Source: Stenotrophomonas maltophilia
Lineage (GTDB): Bacteria; Pseudomonadota; Gammaproteobacteria; Xanthomonadales; Xanthomonadaceae
Assembly: GCF_002799245.1 (NCBI RefSeq)
Contig: NZ_NEQV01000004.1
Span: 248,001-312,000 of the forward strand
Reading direction: 5' to 3'
Length of the DNA stretch: 64,000 bases
Part shown: in pieces, positions 7,565 to 15,349 of the stretch
How positions within the stretch are numbered: position 1 is the first letter of the stretch
How the letters are laid out: every line of letters starts with the position of its first letter
Translations under genes and position numbers: made by a program
Notes under the pieces: generated by a model
Databases searched by the model: none
Told to the model about the DNA's origin: nothing
What the model saw: only the letters and a program-made list of their open reading frames with translations

Positions 7565-8784
7565 TTGGCTACCTCCAACAACGTGCCGAGGCGTTCAATG
7601 AATCGCGGGTGCCAATAGACCTTTGGCTCTGGCCTTGAATCCGCCAGTATGTGGAAACTGCCACGCACTACGTAGGACTCGGTCACACGCGCACGAATGC
7701 GGAGAGATTCGATTTTTCCGGTCTCGAATTCTGCCCAGTTGTAGAGTGTTTTTCCAGCTTGCAGCAGTGCATCCTCGGCGCTGTCATCGTCCAATGCCTC
7801 GAAGGCAACGTCGCGGTAGCGACCCCACTCGTCGGCAAGGCGATCTTCATACTCCTCGACTTCGCCAGATATCAGCAGGTTCTCACGTGCCCAGGCGGAT
7901 CGCTGCTCAAATGCCCTGTAGTAGTCCAAAATCGCACTTCTGATCCGATTCGAGGAGATGCCGATCTCACGTAGCTGCGCCACGAACAATCGCGGATCGT
8001 TATCGGTGTCGATGTCGCCAGCAGGTACTTTCCCGCGGAAGGTAATGGGGAGGTTGTCCGACTTGTATTCCTCTGTAAAAGCAGACAACTTGTCCGAAAC
8101 CTCATATCCGAAGATTCCTTCCTCTTTGCTGCCAATTAATTGTTTGATGACTGCGTCGTTCCACCAACCTTCAAGTCGCTCAAAAACAAAATCTCGATGC
8201 TCGCGTCGGACGCTTCGCATGTGCTTGTCCTTGATGGACGCTGGAATGTCCTCAATGCGCGGACTGCCATCAAGGATCAAAATGCGCTCAAGGAAATCTT
8301 GCTTCTCGGCGTCGTTCAGTTCGTGAAATTCCTTGGCGATTTCGCCAATGAGGGCGGATTTTGACTTGCCAATGGCTACTTCTGCCAACTCGGACAATGA
8401 AGTCGGATCAGCCACTGCACCGGATTGGGTCGGCTGGAATCTCTTGAGAAACGAGTCGTCCGAAACCGTGCCTGTTGTGAACAGGAAGAATCGGAGGTTG
8501 GACACACTACGACCGTCACGCTTATACCGTGCGAGCCAGATACGAACTGACTTCCAGAAGTCCGTGGAGAGATCAGTGAGGCGATCACCGATGGCTTTGT
8601 GCTTGAGAGAGGCCAACGACTTGCCCCCTTCGCCGTTCAGGAAGTCTAGGTCGTCATCCTTCTCGAAGAAGACGGCAGTGTCCTCGGGTAGCTGCAACAA
8701 GTGAAGCAGGGCAAGGCGCGCTTGGTAGATGTATCCCAAGCCCTGCTCTCCGGCGGAGTACTTGTCTGTAGTGGCCTTCGCCAT
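7561..8784 (-). CDS. ABC-3C effector protein with predicted restriction-like nuclease domain
   Basis: A 407-residue protein, first in the operon. The N-terminus (GEQGLGYIYQARLALLHLL, then FFEKDDDLDFL, then SLASLKHK) has the layout of restriction-endonuclease-fold nucleases of the Cap4/DUF4297 type: a Glu and Asp cluster followed about 15 residues later by the K-x-K strand. FWKSVRIWL and FFLFTTG also fit that fold. The C-terminal half (about 230-407) is the ABC-3C-specific C-terminal domain that would contact the middle component. The expected role is DNA cleavage on sensing invading DNA. Catalytic identity is inferred from pattern. Confidence 0.78.
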   Translation of the reverse strand: MAKATTDKYSAGEQGLGYIYQARLALLHLLQLPEDTAVFFEKDDDLDFLNGEGGKSLASLKHKAIGDRLTDLSTDFWKSVRIWLARYKRDGRSVSNLRFFLFTTGTVSDDSFLKRFQPTQSGAVADPTSLSELAEVAIGKSKSALIGEIAKEFHELNDAEKQDFLERILILDGSPRIEDIPASIKDKHMRSVRREHRDFVFERLEGWWNDAVIKQLIGSKEEGIFGYEVSDKLSAFTEEYKSDNLPITFRGKVPAGDIDTDNDPRLFVAQLREIGISSNRIRSAILDYYRAFEQRSAWARENLLISGEVEEYEDRLADEWGRYRDVAFEALDDDSAEDALLQAGKTLYNWAEFETGKIESLRIRARVTESYVVRGSFHILADSRPEPKVYWHPRFIERLGTLLEVAK

Positions 8785-9177
8785 GCCCAGCTCCTTTTAT
8801 AGATCTATTGGCGGGGCTCCGAACGGTAAGACACCGGATGGTGAGCAGTTCTCGACGCCCAATATGGAGTCGAGATGTCTCCTCCCGGTGGCTGTGACCA
8901 TAGATCCGAGGTGCCCCTGCCTCTGAAAAAAGATAGTAACAAATAAAAACTGTGACTCACTCGATTGATAGGGCTCTTGAGGCTATGTAAGTGCCGTAGT
9001 AGTGCTTCAAAAGAATGACTTCATAGCGTCCCGGCGTGCCGCCGTCGGGTTCTCGGGCTGCGCCCCACGCTTCATGCCGAATCGCGGTCGTCCGGCTTTG
9101 ACCCCTGACGCCTTCGGCCCATGTGGGCCTGCGCGCTTCGCTTGCCAAAAGCGGGTGTGTGCAGTGGGTAGGGTGTG
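8785..9177. other. Intergenic region upstream of the ABC-3C operon, no gene seen
   Basis: This 393-bp stretch separates the minus-strand ABC-3C operon from the first leader repeat. Bases 8785-9000 are AT-richer and should hold the ABC-3C promoter, but no clear -35/-10 pair was found. Bases about 9028-9150 are GC-rich and resemble the long leaders at 15.4 and 20.8 kb; they include the recurrent motif at 9105-9146 with a perfect GGCCCATGTGGGCC palindrome. Short open frames across it look like compositional accidents. Confidence 0.5.
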
Positions 9178-9343
9178 GGCGGTCTTGCTGTTCCCTTCAC
9201 CGTATCACGGCGTTCTCGCCGTCAATGACTTCGCGTGCTCGCACGCTTGCGGCCTGTCGGCCGTCTTCGATCCCTGACTGCTTGCGCTGCGCCGTGCTGG
9301 CCACGGTTCCGGGCAATTCCGCCCGTGCAACCGGAGCATGGTC
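9178..9343 (+). repeat. Structured leader repeat, copy 1 (upstream of radC-like gene)
   Basis: It is about 80 percent identical by eye to the leaders at 11568 and 14428. It starts GGCGGTCTTGCTG and ends at the ribosome site CCGGAG. It contains GCGTG-CTCG-CACGC (a 5-bp stem with a four-base loop), a GGCC/GGCC hairpin and a terminal hairpin CGGGC-AATTCC-GCCCG flanked by GGTT/AACC. The terminal hairpin is identical in all three copies. A 5' regulatory RNA or protein-binding leader is the simplest reading; the Rfam radC motif is a candidate identity. Confidence 0.7.
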
Positions 9344-9853
9344 ATGTCGCAACTTTCTCTCTCTTCCTTCGATTCCGTTCTGATGGTGCGTAGCGCGCGT
9401 GGGTGCTACCAGCCGGCCTCTGCCGATCAGATCCTTGAAGCCGCACGCCTGGTCATCGACCAGAAAATGCCGCGCGGCGAATCCTTTACATCACCGATGG
9501 CGGTAAAGGAGTATCTGGGCACCAAGCTGGCGTGCCTGGAACATGAAGTCTTCGCGGTGCTGTTCCTCGATACGCAGCATCGGCTGATCGAGTACAGCGA
9601 GCTGTTCCGGGGCACCATCGACATTGCATCGGTGTACCCGCGTGAAGTCCTCAAAGAAGCGCTGCGGCTCAATGCAGCGGCGGTCATCATCTCCCACAAC
9701 CATCCAAGCGGGAATCCCGAGCCAAGCGCAGCCGACGAGTCGCTGACGAAGCGGCTTCGGGAGGCGTTGTCGATGGTGGATGTGCGCGTACTGGATCACA
9801 TCATCGTCGGCGGCACGAGAACGACATCATTTGCCGAACGTGGTCTGATCTGA
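9344..9853 (+). CDS. RadC-like JAB/JAMM domain protein
   Basis: A 169-residue protein of the RadC family without the N-terminal helix-hairpin-helix domain of chromosomal RadC. The JAMM metal site is complete: H118 and H120 in HNHPSG and D131. These short RadC proteins are common in conjugative elements; the biochemical role is unsettled (a metallo-peptidase-like fold, once linked to DNA repair). ATGs at 9338 and 9344 compete. The GGAG at 9333 leaves a normal spacing only for 9344. It follows leader copy 1. Confidence 0.9.
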   Translation: MSQLSLSSFDSVLMVRSARGCYQPASADQILEAARLVIDQKMPRGESFTSPMAVKEYLGTKLACLEHEVFAVLFLDTQHRLIEYSELFRGTIDIASVYPREVLKEALRLNAAAVIISHNHPSGNPEPSAADESLTKRLREALSMVDVRVLDHIIVGGTRTTSFAERGLI

Positions 9854-9895
9854 TCCTGGGGGCTTCGGCCCCTTTTTGCTGCGTCCACTGGCCGC

Positions 9896-10819
9896 TCAGG
9901 CCATTGCCCGCAACCATGCCAGCAAGTCCGCCTGCGGGCCGTCGGGCTGCAAGGGCTGCGGCGACAGCAGGCAGTAGCGCGAACCGTCCTCGACAAAGCC
10001 CAGCGGCGCTGTCAGCACACCGCTGTCAAGGTCGTCGCGCACCAAGTGCCAAGGGCCGATCGCCACGCCCAGACCGGCCACCGCCGCCTGCAGGCTGAAA
10101 TAGAAGTGCTCGAAGGTTTGCTCCGGCGCGTCCGGCACGGGCTGGCCTGCGGCTGCGGCCCATTCCGGCCACGCGCCCGGCCGCGTGCGCGTGTGCAGGC
10201 GCGGTGCGCCGGCGTTGAGCGCGGCGCCGGGCTTCTTCGTGTTGAACCACGCCGCCACCTTGTCGGGGCGGCAGACCGCGCCGACCTTTTCCGCGAACAG
10301 GGGTTCGGCGTGGTAGCCCTCGGGCCAGGGGAAGTCGTCGCGGCGGATGGCCAGGTCGATGCCGCTGGCGAAGGAGAACGGCCCGCCGCCGGCGACCAGA
10401 TGCACGTCGATCCCCGAATGCCGGGCCTGGAAATCCGGCCAGCGCGGGATCAGCCAGCGCATCAGCAAGGTCGGCTCGCACGACAGCACCCAGCGCCGCC
10501 CCTGGCGGGCGCTGGCGCGCAGTTCGCCGACGGCCTGGCGCATCAGATCCAGCCCATTGCCCACGGCCCGCGCCAGCGTGCGGCCGGCATCGGTCAGAAA
10601 CACGCGGCGGCTGCGCCGCTCGAACAGGGCAACGCCCAGCTCGTCTTCGAGCAGGCGCACGGCGCGGCTGACCGCGCCGTGGGTCAGGTGCAGTTCGTCG
10701 GCCGCGCGGCTGAAGTTCTCCAGCTGGGCCGCCGCCTCGAAGCAGCGCAGCGCGAGCAGCGAAGGCAGGCGCGCATCGTTCGATGGTGAATCAGGATCAC
10801 CATTAATGTCATAAATCAT
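9896..10819 (-). CDS. LysR-type regulator (GcvA-like), divergent from LysE exporter
   Basis: A 307-residue regulator. The N-terminal winged helix-turn-helix spans LPSLLALRCFEAAAQLENFSRAADEL to LFERRSRRVFLTDAG; the rest is a periplasmic-binding-type effector domain (about 105-300). It stands back to back with the LysE gene with only 66 bp between starts, the classical arrangement for a LysR that controls a divergent exporter and itself. An AT-rich stretch with TTATTG and TCGATATGATCG at 10836-10853 is the likely operator region. The effector is probably the amino acid or amine exported by LysE. Confidence 0.88.
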   Translation of the reverse strand: MIYDINGDPDSPSNDARLPSLLALRCFEAAAQLENFSRAADELHLTHGAVSRAVRLLEDELGVALFERRSRRVFLTDAGRTLARAVGNGLDLMRQAVGELRASARQGRRWVLSCEPTLLMRWLIPRWPDFQARHSGIDVHLVAGGGPFSFASGIDLAIRRDDFPWPEGYHAEPLFAEKVGAVCRPDKVAAWFNTKKPGAALNAGAPRLHTRTRPGAWPEWAAAAGQPVPDAPEQTFEHFYFSLQAAVAGLGVAIGPWHLVRDDLDSGVLTAPLGFVEDGSRYCLLSPQPLQPDGPQADLLAWLRAMA

Positions 10820-10885
10820 CGTTATTCACTGGGCCTTATTGTCGATATGATCGCCTTGATACGTTGCTTTTCGACAGGATACGCC

Positions 10886-11503
10886 ATGACCGAACTGATA
10901 GCTGTCATCACAATCACCTTGCTGGCCGTCATCAGCCCTGGGCCGGACTTTGCGATGGTCACGCGCAACAGCCTGATGCTGTCGCGCCGCGCCGGTGTGC
11001 TAACGGCCCTGGGCATCGGCCTGGGCGTGCTCGTCCACGTCACCTATACGCTGGTCGGCGTGGGCCTGCTGATCCAGCAGTCGTTGTGGCTGTTCAACGC
11101 CATCAAGCTGGTCGGTGCCGTCTATCTGATCTATCTCGGCGTGAAGATGCTGCGGGCCAAGCCTGCTGGCGCGCTGGCTGACAGCACCGTGGCACCTCTG
11201 TCGGACGCGGCGGCGCTACGCACCGGCTTCCTGACCAATGCGCTGAATCCGAAGACCACGGTGTTCATCGTCAGCCTGTTCATGCAGGTGGTGCGGCCGG
11301 ACACGCCGCTGGCGGTGCAGATCGGCTACGGCGCCTTCATCTCGGTGGCGCACATGGCCTGGTTCAGCCTGGTGGCCTTGTGCTTCTCCGCTGGCGCCGT
11401 GCGTGACCGGCTGCTGGCCGTGCGCCACTGGATCGACCGCGCCTTCGGTGGGCTGCTGGTCGGCTTTGGCGTTCTGCTGGCGGTGGCGCGCGGATCGCGC
11501 TAA
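10886..11503 (+). CDS. LysE/RhtB-family translocator
   Basis: A 205-residue inner-membrane exporter with about six membrane segments. The family motif SPGPDFAMVTRNSL is near the N-terminus and GVLTALGIGLGVLVHV follows. The LysE/RhtB family exports basic amino acids, homoserine or threonine, and related small molecules; the substrate cannot be told here. The frame is open back to an ATG at 10847, but the ATG at 10886 with ACAGGAT upstream gives the usual family start and length. Transcribed divergently from the LysR gene. Confidence 0.9.
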   Translation: MTELIAVITITLLAVISPGPDFAMVTRNSLMLSRRAGVLTALGIGLGVLVHVTYTLVGVGLLIQQSLWLFNAIKLVGAVYLIYLGVKMLRAKPAGALADSTVAPLSDAAALRTGFLTNALNPKTTVFIVSLFMQVVRPDTPLAVQIGYGAFISVAHMAWFSLVALCFSAGAVRDRLLAVRHWIDRAFGGLLVGFGVLLAVARGSR

Positions 11504-11567
11504 CCGCCTGGGATTTCCGAGACAGTGTTTCGGAAATTCAGCATGCCAAGGTTTGTGCATGACGTGG

Positions 11568-11730
11568 GGCGGTCTTGCTGTCCCCTTCACCGTATCACGT
11601 CGTTCTCGCCGTCAAGGGCTGCGCGTGCGAGCACGCTTGCGGCCCGTGGCCGTCCTTGACCCCTGACGGCTGCGCTGCGTCGTGCTGGCGACGGTTCCGG
11701 GCAATTCCGCCCGTGCAACCGGAGATCGTC
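11568..11730 (+). repeat. Structured leader repeat, copy 2
   Basis: A 163-bp leader ending directly at the ATG of the next gene. It is about 95 percent identical by eye to copy 3 and shares the terminal hairpin with copy 1. The segment GCCGTCAAGG can pair with either CCTTGAC or TGACGGC further down, two mutually exclusive 7-bp stems. The inner hairpin is GCGTG-CGAG-CACGC. This arrangement suggests a switching RNA leader, but function is inferred. Confidence 0.72.
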
Positions 11731-12117
11731 ATGAACGACAAATCACACGTTTCCCTCGAACAACACGTTTGCCTGGTCTGCGGCGCTCGCTTCGACACCG
11801 GCGCCATCCTGCTGGACAAGCGCCTGCGCGCAAGCATGGAGCGCCACACGGCGACAGGCTGGGGCTTGTGCCCTGAACATCAGAAGCTGTCCGACGATGG
11901 CTTTGTCGCGCTGGTCGAATGCGATCCGCAGCGCAGCGGTGCTGCGGCGGGCGCCGCTCGCATGAAGCCCGATCAGGCGCATCGGACTGGTCGCCTGGCG
12001 CACCTGAAACGCGAGGTGTTCGCCGATGTGTTCAATGTGCCGATCGAGGACAAGCAGCCATGCGTGTTCGTTGAACCCGGTGTGATCGAGCAGTTGCAGG
12101 CGATGACCGCGCACTGA
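11731..12117 (+). CDS. Small conserved ICE protein with a Cys/His putative zinc site
   Basis: A 128-residue protein. Residues CLVCG near the N-terminus and GLCPEHQKL about 30 residues later form a CxxC...CxxxH set that could bind zinc. The C-terminal part (VFNVPIEDKQPCVFVEPGVIEQL) has no recognised motif. Homologues occur in genomic islands of Pseudomonas and relatives, without a proven function. The frame is open upstream through leader copy 2, but ATG 11731 is preceded by GGAG and sits exactly where the leader ends. A strong terminator follows. Confidence 0.65.
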   Translation: MNDKSHVSLEQHVCLVCGARFDTGAILLDKRLRASMERHTATGWGLCPEHQKLSDDGFVALVECDPQRSGAAAGAARMKPDQAHRTGRLAHLKREVFADVFNVPIEDKQPCVFVEPGVIEQLQAMTAH

Positions 12118-12135
12118 TCGCGCGGCATTGATCCG

Positions 12136-12170
12136 GCGCGTTGTCCTTCGGGATGACGCGCTATTTTTTT
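12136..12170 (+). terminator. Intrinsic terminator after the 11731 gene
   Basis: An 11-bp stem (GCGCGTTGTCC at 12136-12146, GGATGACGCGC at 12151-12161, with two G-T pairs) closed by a TTCG loop is followed by TATTTTTTT. It lies 18 bp after the stop codon and immediately before the truncated toxin gene. Confidence 0.9.
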
Positions 12171-12174
12171 CACG

Positions 12175-12372
12175 ATGACTTCAGAAGATCACCGCGGCGA
12201 AACCTTCCGCGCGGTCTATACCGTGCGGATCGGCGACGCGGTGCATGTTCTCCATGCCTTCCAGAAGAAATCCAAATCCGGTATCGCCACGCCGCAGCCG
12301 GACTTGGAATTGATCGAACAGCGGCTGAAAGCAGTGCTCGCCCGCTACGGGGCGAGCGGGAGAACTCAATGA
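12175..12372 (+). pseudogene. N-terminally truncated RelE/HigB-like toxin (Gp49 type)
   Basis: The 65-residue frame matches only the second half of phage-Gp49-like HigB toxins: FRAVYTVRIGDAVHVLHAFQKKSKSGI, then LELIEQRLKAVLARY. Family members are usually about 110 residues and have some 45 residues before this, including the first strand and helices. That part is missing, and a terminator stands where it should be. Its stop overlaps the start of the antitoxin frame. It is probably inactive, in keeping with the broken antitoxin that follows. Confidence 0.72.
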
Positions 12373-12688
12373 CCCGTATCGACCATCCCGAAAGCACCGA
12401 CAACGTATTGCTCGACCTCGTTTCGAGGACGCCGAAGAACTGTCGGCGAAGACCGCGCTCACGCTCAAGCTCAACGAGCTGCTCGACCAGCGCAAGCTCA
12501 GCCAGACCGAAGCGGCGGCGATCACCGGCATGACCCAGCCGAAGGTGTCGCAGGTGCGTCGCTACAAGCTCCAGAGCATTTCGCTGGAACGGCTGATACA
12601 GGCGCTGGTGTCGCTGGATCAGCACGTCGAAATCGTGGTGCATCCTGCGCGCAATACCCATACGCACGGAATCACCGTCACAGCTTGA
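12369..12688 (+). pseudogene. Frameshifted Xre-family antitoxin (HigA-like)
   Basis: The reading starts MTRIDHPESTDNVLLDL at the ATG at 12369 and leaves frame near 12420. The following frame gives FEDAEELSAKTALTLKLNE, then QRKLSQTEAAAITGMTQPKVSQVRRYKLQS (a helix-turn-helix) and ends at TGA 12686-12688. One missing G (CTCGTTTCGAG where CTCGGTTTCGAG would keep frame) explains the break. An assembly error is possible, but the partner toxin is also truncated, so real decay is more likely. Confidence 0.8.
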
Positions 12689-12726
12689 ACTCAGTCTCGT
12701 ACTCGCCGCGCTTTTTTCCTTGCTTA

Positions 12727-14271
12727 TTACCCGAAGATGGATAAGTGTGCTCTGAGCGCGTTATGAATAAATATTTCATGCTCGAAGAGAATTTCATCGT
12801 CGCCACGGAATGAAAATCTCATTTTCTCTCGGCGATGATCTATATTTCCAATAATCCCAACTCGAAACAGATCTTTTAGTACCTCCCGAATTTTAATTCG
12901 ATCAAGGAGGTTCTTCGTTTCATCGTGCTCAGAGGCGACCTTGTCCGCTCTCGTGGACAGCTCGGCGAGTGTTGAAATCTGCTTGTAACCATAGAAGATA
13001 TATTTTATCCCATCCACGTCAGTCGGCTTGTATTTTGCCTTTAACTCCTCAGTAAGTTCTATCCAAGAGGCCGTGGAGTATGCTTTCCTTACGGCCTCAA
13101 GTCCTTGCAGGATAAACCGTTCCTCATCAGGGTATTGGTCCTGTACCGAAATGAGTAAGCGAACCACATCTCTGGGGCGATACCAGGAATTGTGAAGAAT
13201 ATAGACTTGCGGCTTTTTATCGTCGATCTTGCCGGGAAAATACTGCGACCAAACCTCCGGCGAGGCTAATTTCTCTAATCCAGCTTCGGATCTGGCATTA
13301 TTAATTCTTTGTTCGACAACATCGAGCAGCGGTTGCTGTGCTGCATCAAGTCCAGGGCGATTCCACAAGATAACAGTTCCGAAGTCCGTGATCGGTTTGT
13401 TGATTTCCTTTCCGAGCGCATCCACCGCACTGAGGACTTCAGATCGAATGGCTGCATACAGGCAAATTGGGTAGCTATTTTTCTTAAAAACAGCATTCAG
13501 ACGCTCGACGGAAACGACCAAATCTCGAACTAGGCGTGCATCGCGTTGATATTGCTTAGAGCTGGCGTAGTTGAGCTCAAGCTCGTCGAAGAAAATATTC
13601 AACCTATCTGTCGCAGGATCTAGCTCTTGGAAAGCATGATCTGCCTTGCGAACCAGGTCGTTGAAATTTACCTTGGCACGCCCCTTTTCATCCCAGTCAA
13701 ATTCGAGGCCAAGCTTTGGTGATTGGCTGATCTCGATGGTTCCTTTGCGAATATTTGGAACGAGACGCATCACGCCTGTTCTTTCGGGCTTGGTAAGCGC
13801 CTCAGAACTGACTAGCGCGATGAATGAAGACAAGTTTGCATTATCTTGAAATGGCTTGGTGCGACCATCTTGGAGCAGGGCGGCAATTTTCCGATAGATG
13901 AACCATCGCCAGACTGTTTCATAGTCATCACCATCGTATGCATCACTATTCTCATCAACCAGTTGGACTCGCGCAGCGCGTGCAAAGTCCCTCCGAAGAT
14001 CTTCATCAACATCGGACTTGAAGAGTATGAAGCTTGAGGAAGATTCCTCGTCGTTTTCAAGCTTGAGGGAAATATATCTGAGCAGCGCAGTCTTGCCGGT
14101 TCCCTTTAGGCCAACGACATAGTATTTCTGCCGAGAGAAAAATTTCTCGATAGTTAGAGCTGGCGGGATAACAAAAGAAGCAAGAAAACGACTTATCTCC
14201 TCTGGCGTGTTGCTCAAGACTTCGTTTTTTGCATCTATGCTTCCGAATGAGATGTCTTTTAGCTTGAGCAC
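12727..14271 (-). CDS. P-loop ATPase of the Sll1717 family, possible defence protein
   Basis: A 514-residue protein. Walker A is GLKGTGKT (residues 54-61) and a Walker B-like LNIFFDELEL lies near residue 235. After it come an arginine-rich stretch and a helical C-terminal half with no recognised effector domain. Sll1717-type P-loop proteins resemble STAND/AAA ATPases and are often found alone in variable islands, but no function is established. It is on the opposite strand to its neighbours, AT-richer than the backbone and without a partner gene, so it was probably acquired separately. The start codon choice (ATG 14271) has no strong alternative. Confidence 0.75.
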   Translation of the reverse strand: MLKLKDISFGSIDAKNEVLSNTPEEISRFLASFVIPPALTIEKFFSRQKYYVVGLKGTGKTALLRYISLKLENDEESSSSFILFKSDVDEDLRRDFARAARVQLVDENSDAYDGDDYETVWRWFIYRKIAALLQDGRTKPFQDNANLSSFIALVSSEALTKPERTGVMRLVPNIRKGTIEISQSPKLGLEFDWDEKGRAKVNFNDLVRKADHAFQELDPATDRLNIFFDELELNYASSKQYQRDARLVRDLVVSVERLNAVFKKNSYPICLYAAIRSEVLSAVDALGKEINKPITDFGTVILWNRPGLDAAQQPLLDVVEQRINNARSEAGLEKLASPEVWSQYFPGKIDDKKPQVYILHNSWYRPRDVVRLLISVQDQYPDEERFILQGLEAVRKAYSTASWIELTEELKAKYKPTDVDGIKYIFYGYKQISTLAELSTRADKVASEHDETKNLLDRIKIREVLKDLFRVGIIGNIDHRREKMRFSFRGDDEILFEHEIFIHNALRAHLSIFG

Positions 14272-14427
14272 GCAATCACCTTTTTGTCAGAGGATGCAAG
14301 AGGGTTGAACTGCTTTCCATTGTACCTACGGACGTAGGCAACTGGGGTGCCCGATTGCAGGTATATGGATTAATATGGATGACCTGCCTGAGCGTCTCTG
14401 CTCCATCGCATCGAGCTAGTAGAATGT

Positions 14428-14590
14428 GGCGGTCTTGCTATTTCCTTCACCGTATCACGTCGTTCTCGCCGTCAAGGGCTGCGCGTGCGAGCATGCTTGC
14501 GGCCCGTGGCCGTCCTTGACCCCTGACGGCTGCGCTGCGTCGTGCTGGCGACGGTTCCGGGCAATTCCGCCCGTGCAACCGGAGATCGCC
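14428..14590 (+). repeat. Structured leader repeat, copy 3
   Basis: It has the same 163-bp length as copy 2 and ends at the same point relative to the next gene. GCGTG-CGAG-CATGC keeps the hairpin through a G-T pair where copy 2 has G-C. The two alternative pairings of GCCGTCAAGG are also kept. The codon at the aligned start position is ATA rather than ATG. Confidence 0.72.
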
Positions 14591-14959
14591 ATAAGCGCAC
14601 TCATCACTTACGAACAACGCTTCCTGCTGCTGGCCAACGGCCGCGAATCACTTCAGAACCCGGACTTCGATCCGGCTCCCGTGGCCAAACTGTTCACGCC
14701 GGATGCCGGTGCGATCTGGCTGCTGACCGAGATTGATCCCGATGACCACGACCACGCTTTCGGCTTGTGCGACCTCGGCCTGGGCGAACCCGAACTTGGC
14801 TGGGTCAGCTTGCGGGAGCTGGCGACCGTGCTCGGGCGGCTCAGCCTGCCGATCGAATGCGACCTATCTTTTTGCGCCAAGAAGCGGTTGAACGCTTATG
14901 CACGTGAAGCGCGGCGGGAGTTGCCTGACTTCGCCCTGGGGCGTGCCAGACGCCCCTAG
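14591..14959 (+). CDS. DUF2958 protein with an apparent ATA start codon
   Basis: The frame encodes 122 residues of a DUF2958 protein (LITYEQRFLLLANG, then VAKLFTPDAGAIWLLTEIDPDD, then GLCDLGLGEPELGWVSLREL). These are common backbone proteins of Tn4371-like elements, of unknown function. Aligned with leader copy 2, the start codon position reads ATA, with GGAG six bases upstream, and there is no ATG, GTG or TTG nearby in frame. Upstream the frame stays open through the leader to 14426. Either AUA is used weakly, translation begins in the leader, or the gene is silent. A second DUF2958 gene lies at 22492. Confidence 0.7.
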   Translation: MSALITYEQRFLLLANGRESLQNPDFDPAPVAKLFTPDAGAIWLLTEIDPDDHDHAFGLCDLGLGEPELGWVSLRELATVLGRLSLPIECDLSFCAKKRLNAYAREARRELPDFALGRARRP

Positions 14960-14983
14960 AGACCGATGCACGGCAGCACGCTA

Positions 14984-15286
14984 TCAGAACTCCGGCAGGT
15001 TCCCCAAGTTGTCCCGCTTGATGCTGTTCCTGTCAGTCGTCAGGTATTCGTCATCAATGAGATGGACGTCAGCCCCGACCTTCCACTTGTCATCGGCCGT
15101 CTTCGTCCTCGTTTGGAATGCCGCGTTGCCTCGACGAATGAGATCAGCCACGAAGGCACGCGGAACGGCTCGCGCTGCTCCGATTTTGATCTGTCCTTCC
15201 CGCTTAATTTCCTCTCGTACTTGCACATACTCGATGTGGCTCTGATCCTTGTTGTAACGGACGGCCGTGATGCAGAAATCTGCCAT
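14984..15286 (-). CDS. DUF3892 protein
   Basis: A 100-residue protein, MADFCITAVRYNKDQSHIEYVQV at the start, ending in VHLIDDEYLTTDRN and a Lys/Asn-rich tail. This is the DUF3892 pattern, a small single-domain family of unknown role. The ATG at 15286 follows a GGAGGAG ribosome site on the minus strand; the TTG 15 bases upstream would swallow that site and is less likely. It faces the DUF2958 gene tail to tail with 24 bp between. Confidence 0.75.
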   Translation of the reverse strand: MADFCITAVRYNKDQSHIEYVQVREEIKREGQIKIGAARAVPRAFVADLIRRGNAAFQTRTKTADDKWKVGADVHLIDDEYLTTDRNSIKRDNLGNLPEF

Positions 15287-15349
15287 ATTTCTCTCCTCCA
15301 AGTTGATGGCGGTATGCCAACAACGAATATGGCGGCGTAGGCGTCCATT

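Noticed and set aside
11575-11730. Translation of leader copies 2 and 3 as N-terminal extensions of the following proteins
   Set aside because: The frame is open in copies 2 and 3, but copy 1 has a stop in the corresponding frame, so coding is not conserved while the hairpins are.
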